In this document: one piece after another, positions 36,926 through 49,440 of the stretch
Numbering within the stretch: position 1 is the stretch's first letter
Layout: every line of letters starts with the position of its first letter
Assembly (NCBI GenBank): GCA_013397435.1
Contig: VZRG01000886.1
Span: 83,377-147,376 of the forward strand
Reading direction: 5' to 3'
Origin: Erythrocercus mccallii
Taxonomy: Eukaryota > Chordata > Aves > Passeriformes > Dicruridae
Length of the DNA: 64,000 nucleotides
Notes under the pieces: generated by a model
Told to the model about the DNA's origin: nothing
The model's database searches: none
What the model saw: the letters and a program-made list of their open reading frames with translations, nothing else
Translations under genes and position numbers: made by a program

Positions 36926-38990
36926 CTTTGCAAATCTCTTGATTCACACATGACAATTTACTGTGACAAGGAGGTGGGATCCCTGCATGTGTGTGATGCA
37001 GAAGCTGCTTGCCTTCAGTTGCAGAACTTGTCCTCAAACAGGAGAGGGTTTCAAGGACAATTCACCATGGAGTATAAACACACAAGCAGACAAGAGCATC
37101 AGCAAGTGTCAAAGATAAAAACAACCTTCTTACCTCAAGAATGGTGGCAATCTAGTATGGTTTTGCTCACTAATCTTGACTAAACTAGGCTCTCTTTCAC
37201 AGAAAACGGCAGTTCCAAGACACCACCAGCAACACTGATAACTAGAAAGTAGAACAAGAGAAAAAGAAAAATCACTGATGGTATGAAATAATTATACCCT
37301 CAACAAAGAAGTGCGTGTGTGCTGTAAATTACTGCAGCACTTCTTACAGAAAACCATTTCAGTGTCTACTGCTTGGAAATGAGGTGGACCTGGTCCCCTG
37401 GAGACACTGGATCAAGCAGAAATAATCAAGCAGTTAAGAGGCTATTTAACCTACAAAGCAGGCCAACTTTTACAGTTTGAAAATCCCCAGCCTGATCCAA
37501 CCATTGTAACACAAGTTAATTGAAAAGATCAAATTTTTAAAATTCCGCTTTAATTGGAGAATTAAGGAGAAAAACAGTGCATACTTTAATACCACATACT
37601 ATTCAAAAGCATGGCAGTGTCGGAAAACTACATCCAGCAGTTTAAAAATGCTGTATCTCTGCATCTTCTATTATTGGAGCAGTTTTGTCTCTTCTTAACT
37701 AGGCTAAGGGATCAATGATAGGTATCCTTAAGTGTCTTAAGCCCAAACATCCCAAGGAAGGGAGAAAAACCTATTTAATGTGGCTCAAAGGGTAGGAATA
37801 ATAGGATGCAACAGAGCAAAGGCTGGATTTGGAAAGGAAATACTGATAATTAGGTGTATCTGACCATGTAATAGTCTTCTAAACATCCTTGTGAAAAGCT
37901 GCCATTCAGGGTATTTTAAAATGGATTAAACACTTGGAAATTTTCTGTAAAGAACTTTTCTGTGTTGACATAGGAACAGACAAGGTAATGATGCAAATAA
38001 ACTCTATTTAGAAGTTTTTTAATTCTATGATTTCTAGATTTTATTTGCTGGGAAATTATGGTTTTCTTCTTTTTTTTTTTTTTTTGTTGTCACTGTTTTC
38101 CTGTCATTTCCATCCTTTCTTCAATTCATTCTGACATGAATGTTCTTCATTGGAAGACTCCAGACTTTTATAGTTTTCAAGAGGTTAAAAGTTGTATGTA
38201 CAAAAACTCAGGGTTAGCCTGTTTGGAAATCCATTCAGCAATTGAGCAGAATGAGTTGCTTACCTGTAATTTTTTTTTCCTCTAAATAGCCCATTCACTT
38301 TACTTTAGCTAATTGGTATTGTCCTGCTAGACTGCATGGATTTAAATTGAAGGAGGCTGTCACAAGGAAAGGAATCTATAAAGAAAATTTACAAAAAAAG
38401 AAGGATATATTTCAAAGAGGAAAGATGAAGAAAGCTGCTCATCTGCTTTTTGTCTCATCTGCTATCTAGAAATATCTGCTTTTGTCTCCATGTCCTGCCC
38501 CAGAGACTCATAAATACCCTTACTAGCACTGTACTAAAATGCTCTAAAGAACAAAAATCACTGATACTAGCACTCCTTGTAAACAGCTGCTAGTATCTGA
38601 ACAAATAAAAACTCCATCGCTATTTTGTACAAGTGCCTCTTATGCCATGATTGCAACCAATATTACTGGCAAACAATTTCATAGCCTGAGAGGAAATTAA
38701 CATCAGTATTAAACATTCTGATAGTTATAACAAGATTAGTTGTAATTTAAAGAAAAGGTATTCTAGAGGAAAACATGAGGCAGTACAAAGAACACATTCT
38801 TATGATCTGAAATTTCTTTTCTTCCTTAGCCAAAGGGCAAAGAAATTTTCCACATTTTAGCCAGACCTGAGTTTTACTTTGGGACACTTATCCTTGTTTT
38901 TATTTACATAAATTACATACTTGGATATATCCAAACTGTGCCCTACCATTCTATAAGTTCAATTTACAGTCACACTTTCTAAAAATAGAC
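36926..38990. other. Unique AT-rich non-coding DNA
   Basis: There is a 16-T run at 38070-38085. No transposon, RNA gene or exon is recognised. Confidence 0.55.
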
Positions 38991-38997
38991 ATAAAAT

Positions 38998-39021
38998 ATG
39001 CAAATATATGCATATGCAAAT
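38998..39021 (+). promoter_or_regulatory. Octamer (POU-type) motif cluster
   Basis: ATGCAAAT occurs at 38998-39005 and 39014-39021, separated by ATATGCAT-type sequence with ATGCAT at 39008-39013. ATGCAAAT is the consensus octamer bound by POU-domain factors. Two exact copies 16 bp apart plus a half-related palindrome are more than usual, but AT-rich sequence raises the chance of such matches. Confidence 0.3.
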
Positions 39022-39630
39022 TTTTATCAAATAGAAAAAAAAGAAAACCTAATTAAAAAGCAAAGTTACACATGACCAAATTTTAAAATAAAGGCTTGTG
39101 TGCAGGTGCACTCACACCATAAACCTAAACTGTTGGCTTTAATCTGCACAGTGGCACATGCAAAGTGCATATTTCTATGTGGAAATGGCCATGCACAAAT
39201 TTAGAAGTAGTATTTAGGCACAGTTGTAAAAGCTCTGTGTCTTTTTTGATTGCCTAATTCAGGGTTTATGCCCAAATAGTTGTGGAAGACATAATAGATT
39301 CCCAGCTAAGGAGAGCAGCATCAATTCACCAGAGGGTGAAGGTGAATTCAGCCCCTTCAGAGAAACTGAAGGTATATATAATATTTAGTTTGAAAGATAA
39401 AAATCCTCTAGATGAACAGGTTTATTGAAATTAAACTGTCAGGTTCAGCAATCTAGACTTATTGTGAATGTTTTTGAGTCTAATTTGACCTATTTTTACC
39501 TAAACAAGTGCAAATCATACAAAATAAAACACAACCTGGAATATTTTTTTTCTCTTTTAAGAAACATTTGCTTTTTTGTGTGTGACAGATTGAAATATTG
39601 CAGATTGAATATAAAATGTAGAATAAAGGT
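39022..39630. other. Unique AT-rich non-coding DNA
   Basis: Nothing is recognised except the first half of a 130-codon plus-strand frame (39425-39817). That frame is lysine- and cysteine-rich, has no known domain and overlaps a possible MIR remnant, so it is treated as chance. Confidence 0.5.
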
Positions 39631-39697
39631 ATATAGGAAGAACAAAAGCACAGCAAGATTCAGTGACTTATTTACTCAATGTCACAGGGTAGGTCAG
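39631..39697 (-). repeat. Probable MIR-type SINE remnant (antisense)
   Basis: ATATAGGAAG, AGCACAG, AGATTCAGTGACTT and CTCAATGTCACAGGGTAGG followed by TCAG align in order with the reverse-complement MIR core: ATGAGGAAACTGAGGCACAG, AGAGGTTAAGTAACTT, GCCCAAGGTCACACAGCTAG, TAAG. Only a 4-base insertion is needed between the second and third blocks. It is the best of the MIR-like candidates in the window. Similarity ends at about 39697. Confidence 0.5.
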
Positions 39698-42600
39698 CAT
39701 CAAAGAAATCATGAAGGTCCCTCTATCCAGTCACTTGTACATCAATTTCTTTGTATTGCAAATCAGTTTTCCACCCCAAAATTCCAATCCAAAAGCTACG
39801 GAGCTAAATCAAGCTGATGTGTCACATCTCTCTGGGATGCTTAACTTTGGTTTATCCCTAACACCATGAGGCTGCTCCTGGGCTGGGCTGTGCAGGCTGA
39901 GAGCAGCACCTCTACTTGGAGCTGGCAAACAGGACACACGGACGGCTGAAAAATGCTACTTCATGGGCAGAGAGACGCTGCTGCAGCTGGAAGAACAAGT
40001 TAATCTGTGTTTAATATGTCCAAATTAATCTGTGTTTGGGATAAACTCTGACTGCATTGAGAGAGAGAAGGCCCAGCCAAGAGCAGTGAAGCGCCCAGCA
40101 CGCTGTGACAAAGAGCAGGGGCTGCCCAGAGCAGAGGTGATGCTCTCCTGTCCTGTCCTGTAGGGATCACTGATACACCCAGCCTCACCCCACCCACAGG
40201 AAAACCCTCCTGCCCCGTGACTACACTCAGCAAAAATTATTCATCAGCGCTGTCCAGCATGGGGGAAATCCAGTAAATTAGCATAGGGAAGAGAAAGGAA
40301 ACTCACACATAGATACAGAATCTCTAATTTCCTGATACCTAATCATTTAGGGACTTTCAAACTATCTACTTCAGAAAAAAAGGATTGTGATTTTGTGATT
40401 TTCCAGTAGGAAGGTGAAATGGATCATAAATACAAAATTACAGCAGAGACCCTGACCCCTCAAGAATAAACGAAGCTATGTAAACATCATTAAATCAATA
40501 TTTTGGGAGTAGTTGTAGAACATATGTTTCTCTTACAAAAGCACCTAATTTAATAAAACAGCATAAGAAAATCTCCTGGAACACAGTGTGTGTTGCTAAA
40601 TCAGAACAAGGGATTATCTGCTGCCATGCTATTTGATTAAGCATTAACAAGGAAAAACAGCTTTCCAGTGCCCAGTGATAAAGATTATTCCAAATAGAAG
40701 CTACCATAAAAGAACAAAAGCCCAACAAAACCCTTATTGACCAGTTTCAGTCAAGGAGTTAATCCAGAAGATGCAGGGGAGCAAATAGTAAGAAACATAA
40801 ATTTCTAAGATGTGGAATACCTCAACAGCTCTTGGACAAACCAAATTCCTATAATATTACATATTTTATTAATAATATACTGGAGAAAAGTAGATGGCTA
40901 GACTTTAAAGAACCTAACACAAAAATACTGACACTTAGAAAATATTTCTAGGAAGTCTCTACTGTTAGATACACACACAAAAAAATAAAGTGAATTAAAT
41001 GATCACAATCCAATCTTTGAAGTCCCTCGACAAATGTAAACTTCAGTGAATACAATTCATTAAAACCTAATTACAAAAAAATCAATAGCGCAATTTAGCC
41101 CAACCCAAAACTTATTGTAATGCACTGAACATTTGGAAACTCAGGTCTTTATGAACAGGGCTGAAGTGACATTTTATATTACATTGCAGAGTGTCTCTGT
41201 AAAGCAATTAGCACAGTCTGCCTGCCTTTACTCAGAAAGGATATTACAATAAGTAGCTCTTGTAATAGTGCGTCTGCAGACACCCACTCTCAAGGATGCA
41301 ATGAAAAAGGAAATGACACTACTAACAATAGTCTTATAAACCCAATTCAAAAGAAAAATCAACTATTCATACCCCACATACATACTCTTCAGAGTTCACT
41401 ATTTTTATTGGTGTTTGGGGAATTAAATGGCCACATTTTGCTTTTAATTATATACCAGGAAATCCACTGACAATGTTAGGAAAGTATAGTCTGGCCTATA
41501 GACACTTTTTTCAGGGAAATTGGACAGAATTGGTTCAGAGTGACAGTAATCAGCTTTTATTATAATTGTTTTAATATTTAAACTTTATAATATTTTCAAA
41601 ACATTTTAAATGTCCTAAAATGTCAATAAATCACTATTATCACATTTTTAAAAACCTAAATATGATTGAATAGTATAGAAAGATAATTTTGTATCACAGA
41701 TTGCTCTAGAGGGCTCTGAAACCACACATTCTGACCAGTCTCTCCTAATGTTTGAGTTTACAATTTTGATCCATATGTCCTTGTCTTGGACTAAAAGAAA
41801 TGATGTTACATCGGCCCAAGAACATTGAAGCCACATGAACACTTGTAAGGATCAGGTTCTTATCAATGCTTTGCATAGGCCAATTGACCTTATTTCAATT
41901 ATTGTGATTATGATGTGCTTGGGTAATTCACACAGAGACCACACAGCCACCAAGCAGAACAGAAGCAAAATGAAATTTGAAATAAATGAGGAAAATCACA
42001 CTGTTTTCTTTAGGAGAATCTCACAGGGCCCCATCAATAATTTTCATCTTCTTCACTTTATCTTCCAGTAGTTTGTGGGTTTTTTAAAGACCTCCAAGTT
42101 CACCTCAGACAATCAAGGCTACTCACCTCACACATCCCATCATATCCTATTTGATCTAGGCTAGGGGAAAAAAACTCCAGAAGGTGGCACCATTCTGGAG
42201 GTGAGGGGTACCAGGCACAGACTTCACATATTCTGGCACAGCCATGAGGCCATTCCAGCAGAGGCTGTACCAGATGTGTGATATTTATGTACATTTATAT
42301 TACACTTAACTACCCTAAGAGATCACACACACACACAAACCCCAATAAAACACCACAGACTGCCACCAAAGCAACAGCATCCTTCCATAAATTTTAGCTA
42401 CTTTATATCATAAGCATGCTTCGATATCCAGTGAGAGCTGAGGGCTTAAAGAACCTCTAATAAGGACAAATGAGGATCTAAAAATGATGCATGGTGACAA
42501 TGTGCTAAAAAAGTAAAAAAACTTTCCTGTTTCTGGCTATAATTGCAATGGAAATAACATATAAACTAATAAGCTATAACACTTGGAAGAAGCGACTTAC

Positions 42601-43287
42601 AAGGGCACAGATAACAAAAACACTATTAAAAAAGAACTCAATAATGTTGCTAATACTTCACAGAAGAAGGTTGAGTCCTTCAATAATTCTGGATAAGTAC
42701 TCACCAAGAGTTCTCACAGCAAAATATTGGCTACAGCAGTAGAAGCACAGTGTTAAATTTTGAGTCAGAAGATATATTTTAGTGAGACTATATCACTCAA
42801 GGAGGGTGTTATAACAAGCTAAATTTGTGTTTGGCAACAAAGATAGAAATGCCATATACCTAGGTAAAAAAGAATTGAGAAAAATGCCTCCCCCTCACAG
42901 GCACTATGACTTCTGTGTGGATTAAATAAACACTGAGCTGAAGGACTGAGTCTGTCCATGGGCTAACAAGCTCATACATGCCAGCACAAATTCATTTGAA
43001 CTCTTCTCATAAGATTTTGGGTGCTTCCATTAACTTTTCACTACCCTGAGTGCCATCTGAACTGCATACAGAAAGTAGCCTGACTAAGGAGTAGCAGTGA
43101 CCTCCCACTTCCAAACAGATTGTTTAGTCACACAACTACGTTAGACTTCAATACTTACACTACAAACTAATCAGAGAAAACAATGGATTCAAAATCAAAT
43201 AACTGAAACTAATCAGCCAGAATGAAAAGAAGAAGCTAATTAGATTTTGCACATCATTTTTGTTCCTGAAGAATATAAATAAACACC
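39698..43287. other. Unique DNA with a GC-richer patch
   Basis: About 39860-40245 is GC-richer and includes a 13-base direct repeat TTAATCTGTGTTT (40000 and 40025, 25 bases apart) and three copies of TCCTG at 40146-40160. I do not recognise a family. A (CA)7 run lies at 42324-42337. The rest is AT-rich unique sequence. Confidence 0.55.
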
Positions 43288-43330
43288 ATATATATGTATA
43301 AAATATACACTATATATATATATACACACT
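43288..43330. repeat. AT/TATA-rich simple repeat
   Basis: The segment is composed of TA dinucleotides with scattered G and C, including an uninterrupted TA run centred on about 43318. It is an ordinary microsatellite. Confidence 0.8.
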
Positions 43331-43523
43331 GCATATTTATTATACATTTATACAGAACTCACATCTGAGGTGCAAGTAAGGTTAAGACATGAGCACTTGA
43401 ATACAAAAATCAGCCGTTCCTCTGAGTGTATCTTTTGATAAAACAATAAACTCTTCAATCAGGAAGGCTCTGCAAGGTCTTTAAAAGAGTTTTGAAATGT
43501 CAAGGTTACATTGCAGAGGCTGC
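43331..43523. other. Unique AT-rich non-coding DNA
   Basis: No feature is recognised. Confidence 0.5.
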
Positions 43524-43547
43524 AGAATCCTGACTAGAATCCTGACT
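43524..43547 (+). repeat. 12-bp perfect tandem duplication
   Basis: AGAATCCTGACT is repeated head to tail with no mismatch. It probably arose by slippage. Confidence 0.8.
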
Positions 43548-45316
43548 TAATAGGAGCAGAATTTATTATTTTTTAACAAAACATTAATAAAACACCTATT
43601 TAGAGACCATCTGACGTTTTTAAATTAGTTATTACAGAATAAAAGTTAATAGTGCAAATAGGATTTCAGCCCAGAGCATATCCTTAAAGGATGATTCAAA
43701 GGATGAGCCACAAAATATAGCAGAAAAATTGCTCATGTTGCCAAAGGGAAGTTGGTAGGAACATGCCTCTCCTGAGAAGCTTTGGCCACAAGGGACTTCA
43801 GCAGTGAACATTTTTTGTTTGGATGTGTCCTGGTGTGCCTGCATCAATGGAACAGGCAGAACCAGCCCCTCTGCCCTGCTCCACTGCACCCGCTAAGTTA
43901 TTCAGAATACCCAACAGCTGGCAGGTGTCCAGAAGCTGCTGGGGTATATAAATGCCAGCATGTAAAGCCATAAACTTCCATAGCTCAGAGTCACTGGAAA
44001 TTAGGAAATGGAAGCTGATAAATTCAAAGGGCAATATTGGAACCACACCTTTAACACTGAGTGGTGGGTTTTGTCCAAATGTAAATAATTTACAAGTTTA
44101 GGACCTGTAATTATTTCCCTTCCACTGCCACCCAGCCAACACTTCATTCTTCTCCTTTCTGCTTTCTCTTGCACAGCAACTCACCAGCTCTGTGCATTTT
44201 TTTTGTGACCCAAGAACTTGTAAAGAAAGAGAAACCTACTCCAGAGCATGGCAACATCACAAAATTCCTCCCAGTTGGACAGCTCCCTGCTCAGCCAGAG
44301 AGATGTTATGGATCACTTTCTTCAGCCCTGTTTATGCACACTGAATACTCAAAGTACTTTCTGCATTGTGCTTTTTGCACATGGCCAAAACAGAGGGCAA
44401 AACTGTTGGCACACAATGGTAAAGAGCCCCTAAAAGAGCCAGCCAGACAGGGGATCCACTCCAAGCAGCTCACTAAGCCTTGCAGGCACGCACGATCCGG
44501 GACAATGGCTCAGAAAGGAGTAAATCAAAGGAGAGACAGTCACTAAGATTTCAGAGAAAAGAAAGGCTTCTAAAGAAGGATTTGGAAACAAAGAAAGAAG
44601 AACAGCTTAGCAGTACAGAAAAAAGGGTGTTTTTTCAATTTTCAAACTAAATAAAAATAATTCATGTTCTAAGGAGATTTAAATTTAGAGGAACTTGATT
44701 TTATTATGTTTATATTAAATCTGTTAAATCTGTTTAATATCACATTGCAGAGCTATGTGAAAACATTTTGTATTTCCCATATGTAAGCAGTGCTTGAAAT
44801 GTTTGGGCACATAATGTATTAATTATGGTTTAAAACCAAAATATTTTGAAAGGAAAAGAAAAGCTATAGAATAATTAGAAGTCATGTGACACACAGGGGA
44901 GGCCCAAAGAATACAGCTCATGACACTTCCAATTAATGAAATATGATATAAACCACAAACATTATCAGACACCAAAAACCACTACAAAGCCACCAAAAGC
45001 CTAAATAGTCTTAATCACAGCTTCCTCTAGAGCAGTGATGCAATATTTGCATATTTCTATAATTTGAAGATTTTTTGGTTTTGGTTAAAATGTGGAAGTC
45101 CTTTCCAATCTGACTGCAAGTCAACTCATTTGAAACGAAGTTTAATTAAACAAGACTAATTGTGCTTTCCAAGCCAGGTATTTTACATGTGCTGTGATAA
45201 CTATATGATTATCAAACCTCCTGCTTCTGAGGACAAAATGTATTTTCATGAAGGTCAGCTTAACTGCATTTGTCCATTTCTCATGCAGAAAATATTTTCC
45301 ATATTTATTTTAATCG
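43548..45316. other. Unique DNA with GC-richer patches and a TATA-like site
   Basis: About 43780-43960 and 44240-44560 are GC-richer. TATATAAA at 43945-43952 (+) sits in GC-rich surroundings and precedes a 125-codon plus-strand frame (44169-44546) by about 220 bp. The frame's product is basic and unrecognised. I do not call it a gene. Confidence 0.45.
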
Positions 45317-45340
45317 AAAATTTTTTTAAAAAAAAATTTT
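45317..45340. repeat. A/T palindrome
   Basis: AAAATTTTTTT faces AAAAAAAAATTTT, giving a 24-bp palindrome with 11-bp arms. It contains only A and T. Confidence 0.7.
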
Positions 45341-46858
45341 ATTGTTCCCTGAATTTGCTTGAACTGCTTAGCTCAGCTTTGAGGCATGGTCCTACCTCTG
45401 AATCTGCTGGGGTTGCAGTCTCACCTTAAACTGCATTCTGAATTGGCCATACTTTGATAAATTCATTAAAACTATAAAGGTTGAGCTAAGATGGAATGGG
45501 GCTGTGGTTCAGCCAAGCACCCAAGAATTGAAATATTTAAGTACTTAATATACTAATTTGGACCCAAAATATTATTGCATTCAATATCCTTACAGATTAA
45601 GGGTCATTTTCCTGCTTGTAAATGAGTTACTAATTATTCTTCCATTGCTCCAGAAATATTCCAAAGATCATTATAGAGTCCCCTTTGTTCTGATAGGCAG
45701 CTAGTTTGTCTTTTTCATACATCTATTTATTTCAAAAAGTTAACCTTAGACTGAAGGGCTGGCAGATTCTTAGATACTTATAATTAGCTACATTAATAAT
45801 TTCAAATGTAATGATTATTTAACAATATTGTATGAATGCTTTAGCTATTCCTCAAAAATCAAAACATGAGGAAGATTACCCTGAAAGTACGACACAGGAA
45901 GCGGTCTAGTTTTTTTAATCAGCAACCAGCTCTCTAGAAGATTATTCTGCAACTAATCATTCTGCTGCCAGTAGCAAAATAAAACAGACTCCCCTGAAGT
46001 GAGTTTGTCTTGGTCGGGTTTCAAGATAACAGATTGTGACACAAACCTCCTCAGGTTCATACAGTTGCACTGTTTTGCCTTTTTGCATAAACGCTTCTGT
46101 TGAAATGTTTATCCATTAAGCATGCAAAGAACAGTTTCATCACAAGTACAAATATCTTTTATATGTAGATGAAGTGAGTATATATACACTAGAATCTCAC
46201 AGACAACAATTCCTTGATACCACAAACAAGGCTCAAAAAACCTCACATAGAGCTGAAAGAAATAATTTTGTGCGTCCATAAGAAAAAAATATCACCAAGT
46301 ACTGGATAGCCACTAATATTCCTGGTTAATGGATTTCCTCTTTTAGACTTTACCTGCAACTTATTGCCTATAATTCTTTATCCTTTAAAACATTCTCTCC
46401 CTGAAATCTAGAAATAATACCACATACATTTCCAAAATTATTCCCACGCCTGTGATGACAAAATTGTTTTAACATTTTGAGGAACCCACCTACAATCCAG
46501 ACCATGGAGACAGCACTTTACTGGTCACAATTGATCCCTTCTGAAAGAAATGAACTCTGTGACAGCTGTCTCTAAATGAACTGTGGCACAGGTCTTGATG
46601 TTCAAATCCTCACTGCAGCCTTTACAAACTGACCTCGCCTATGGCTTGTTCAAGAGCTGTCCAGCTCAGCCAGCTTCTTTATCTGTGTGATGTTTGAACA
46701 GAAACAAATAACTAGGACATTTTTTTCCATGGATTGACTTCTCTGTTGCTCAGCATTTGTCTAATCTTCTAAGACAGTAAGTCTGTAGTATCACATTCAT
46801 AGAATTTATTTATGCATTTTCCTATTTCACAAGAGACATTTGGTTCCCCCAGTGTTTT
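45341..46858. other. Unique AT-rich non-coding DNA
   Basis: No repeat family or exon is visible. Confidence 0.5.
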
Positions 46859-46905
46859 CAGTCCCCACACCAAGGCAGCAGTACTGATTGTTGGTGTGGG
46901 GTCTG
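46859..46905. repeat. Strong hairpin (14 of 15 bp paired)
   Basis: CCCCACACCAA (46863-46873) and TTGGTGTGGGG (46891-46901) are exact reverse complements. After one mismatch, CAG (46859-46861) pairs with CTG (46903-46905). The loop is 17 bases. The stem is GC-rich in an AT-rich region. It is shorter than a typical microRNA precursor stem and I do not recognise a known microRNA. Confidence 0.7.
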
Positions 46906-49059
46906 CCCCCAGAGCACCTGAGCATTTGCAAAAATGAAATAATTCCTCAGCATTTTAACAATGTTTTCTGCTTACCCCACATTCTCACATGAAGGACATT
47001 TTCTTTTCTCTTAAAATGTCCTAAAACATTTCCACTCTCTCCCCAAGATTTGGGAAGTTCATTCCCCACTACACTCCAAGGATGATGTAGCTCTACTGTC
47101 TGTCCTTATATTTATGCTGAAGCTGATGTTTGGAAGAACAGATGGGCACTGTCTGAGTGTTCTTACTTGGGAATCTTATTTCCTTTCCAAGAGATGACTT
47201 GACTTTTTAAAAGGAAAATAAGTGAAATGAGAAGTCAAAACAAGGGGCTTGAGCAGAGCAGATGTGTGAAAAGCTCCAAAAAAACATCAGGACTAGCTCT
47301 AACCCACATTAAAATCTTATGGAAAAATCATGCAAGCTGGCAAAGTGTTACACTAGCATTTTCATCTTAATCAGAAAAAAAATCAATCACTTCCTTTGTT
47401 AATATATAATCAAAAATGTAATACACTGTAACAAATTTCAAAATACAGGGATATAAAATAGTTTCTGTCATCTGAAAGGTTTTGAAGCTAATTCATGTGA
47501 CTATCAGTTTTGGGGTTTCTGTGATATAGGGACTGACACAACACTGGGGAGAAAAAAAAATCATTTAATGGCTTCAAAGACAAATTAAAAAGAAGGTGGT
47601 AATTAGTCATGGTCACTATCTGCACCACTGAGAAAAGCAAAATTACCAAATCCTTTTAATTTCTCTCTAAAATACCCACGTTTGCTAAAAAATGGCAATA
47701 AAATTTGATTTTATATACATATAAAGTAAACAGAGACACCTACCAAAACTGCAGTATTCAAACAGTCATTTCTTTTCATATTAAATTGTCAATTCTTGAA
47801 GATTTTGGAGGTCAATGCTTCCTTGTGGCTCTGTTTGTTTGTTCAGTTTGTAGAAGAGCACAGAATCTGTCTCTGGCATTTAATTAGGCGAATGCAGACA
47901 CAAATGAACAAGAATTATTTATTCTTGTTTTTTTGAAATCTTGTTTCCCTGTTGTTATTCTGAGATAAACAAAGTTAGTCCTCACCTTAAACAAAAGCTG
48001 TCCCTTATTTTGCAGTCTACCAGTGCAGGCTCTACTGACTGTAATAAACGTGTGCCCTGTTACAGAGGCTCAATTTAGCAGACAAAATATGATGAACAAG
48101 ACTTTTACCAGATCCAGAGAAAATTCTGTGGGTCTTAACCAATAGAGCAGTATTTGACTGACAGGGAATTCATACCATCTATTTTACATAGGGCTCAGGG
48201 CAAGTGAAGTTAACAGCTTTAAACTACTCTATAGTCTATGATCATAAAAGGGATTTCAAATAATTCAGAGCAGCTAAATTTGATCCCTAAAATTGTCTCT
48301 AAAATTGGACAAATGCTTCTAATCCTATTTCTATAAGCCAAAACTATGACACTGAAAACATCCAAAGCCTAGATAAAGCTGGACAGTTCAGAATGGGATT
48401 CTAGAAAGGATTTTAACAAAATGAGGAGATGTCCAGAGTTCAATAATGGGAAATGCTGAAGAAAGGAAAGAAACATTTGTAATTCCAACATTTACCAGCA
48501 TCCAGCGTGTTTATCTCTCCAGAAAAATCCGGAGTCCAGTATCCATTCAGACAGAGAAGCAAGGGTATTATACCAATCACCTTTCCCTACACAGTGGTTA
48601 TAGCCCTGCTTGTCTTCCCCAGGTAAGAGCTCTCTTGATCTAGGGTTTTAAGTGACTGTCACATCTAGGATCATTACTGAGATAATTGTTGTAGATGATG
48701 TTCAATTTGCTGAAGTTCTCAATTATTTGATGATGGAACTGGAAAGGAGCATCCAAACAAACCCAGAAAACAAAAGCACAAAACAAACTAGAAGAGAAAA
48801 TGGCCTTGTTATACATATTTAATGAAACAGTGAAAATATCCTGCACAAAGACTTAGAGAGTTAAATTGAAAATGTGTGTATGATAAATGGATATAATACT
48901 GTCTATGTAATGGGTTTCCTATTTAAATTTTGTGAGGATTTAATCAGTTGGGCACAGCTGTGCAGGATGCACCATAAACTACGTTGAAAAATATGTAGAC
49001 ATGTACATTTATCTGCTACAAATTAAGCTCACTTAGAGGTGGTCTTAATGGACCATGTA
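46906..49059. other. Unique AT-rich non-coding DNA
   Basis: Nothing is recognised beyond scattered frames of 60-70 codons. Confidence 0.5.
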
Positions 49060-49440
49060 GCAATCATTACAAGCATAAATTTGAAACTGTCTGTTTCCAG
49101 TGAAATCGCTTTGAAAAAAAAATTAATGCTCATCCTTAGTGGAACACAGTAATAAATGGAAGTACCCTTAATCTGTTAAGCACTAATAACCTACCAATTA
49201 TTCATTATGAACCCCATGCTGTATAATGTATGTCTGTTACAATTTTATTAGCCATTCTTTACTTAACCTGCAAAGGTGTAATTTTTATTCCAACTTACAT
49301 CCTGTAATTATATGATGTTTTAAGTGATATGCCATTAAATTTACAGAATGCTCTGTCCCATTGATTTATTGTAAAACATCTGTACAGTAGAGCATTGTTA
49401 CACCTTGTGATCATTTATGACTTTCAGACTTTCTGCTTCT
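49060..49440. other. Conserved non-coding element candidate
   Basis: The sequence is even and non-repetitive, free of simple repeats apart from one 9-A run near 49113, and packed with TAAT/ATTA homeodomain-type cores in different contexts. No open frame or repeat hallmark is present. The label rests on texture only and is a guess that comparison across birds would settle. Confidence 0.25.

Noticed and set aside
36731..37183. 150-codon plus-strand open frame
   Set aside because: Its first part is antisense CR1, including the duplicated 35-bp block, and the remainder has no recognisable domain.
39425..39817. 130-codon plus-strand open frame
   Set aside because: It has no recognisable family and runs through a probable MIR remnant, so it is most likely chance.
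46859..46905. Hairpin as a microRNA precursor
   Set aside because: The stem of about 15 bp is shorter than a normal precursor stem and the sequence is not a microRNA I recognise.
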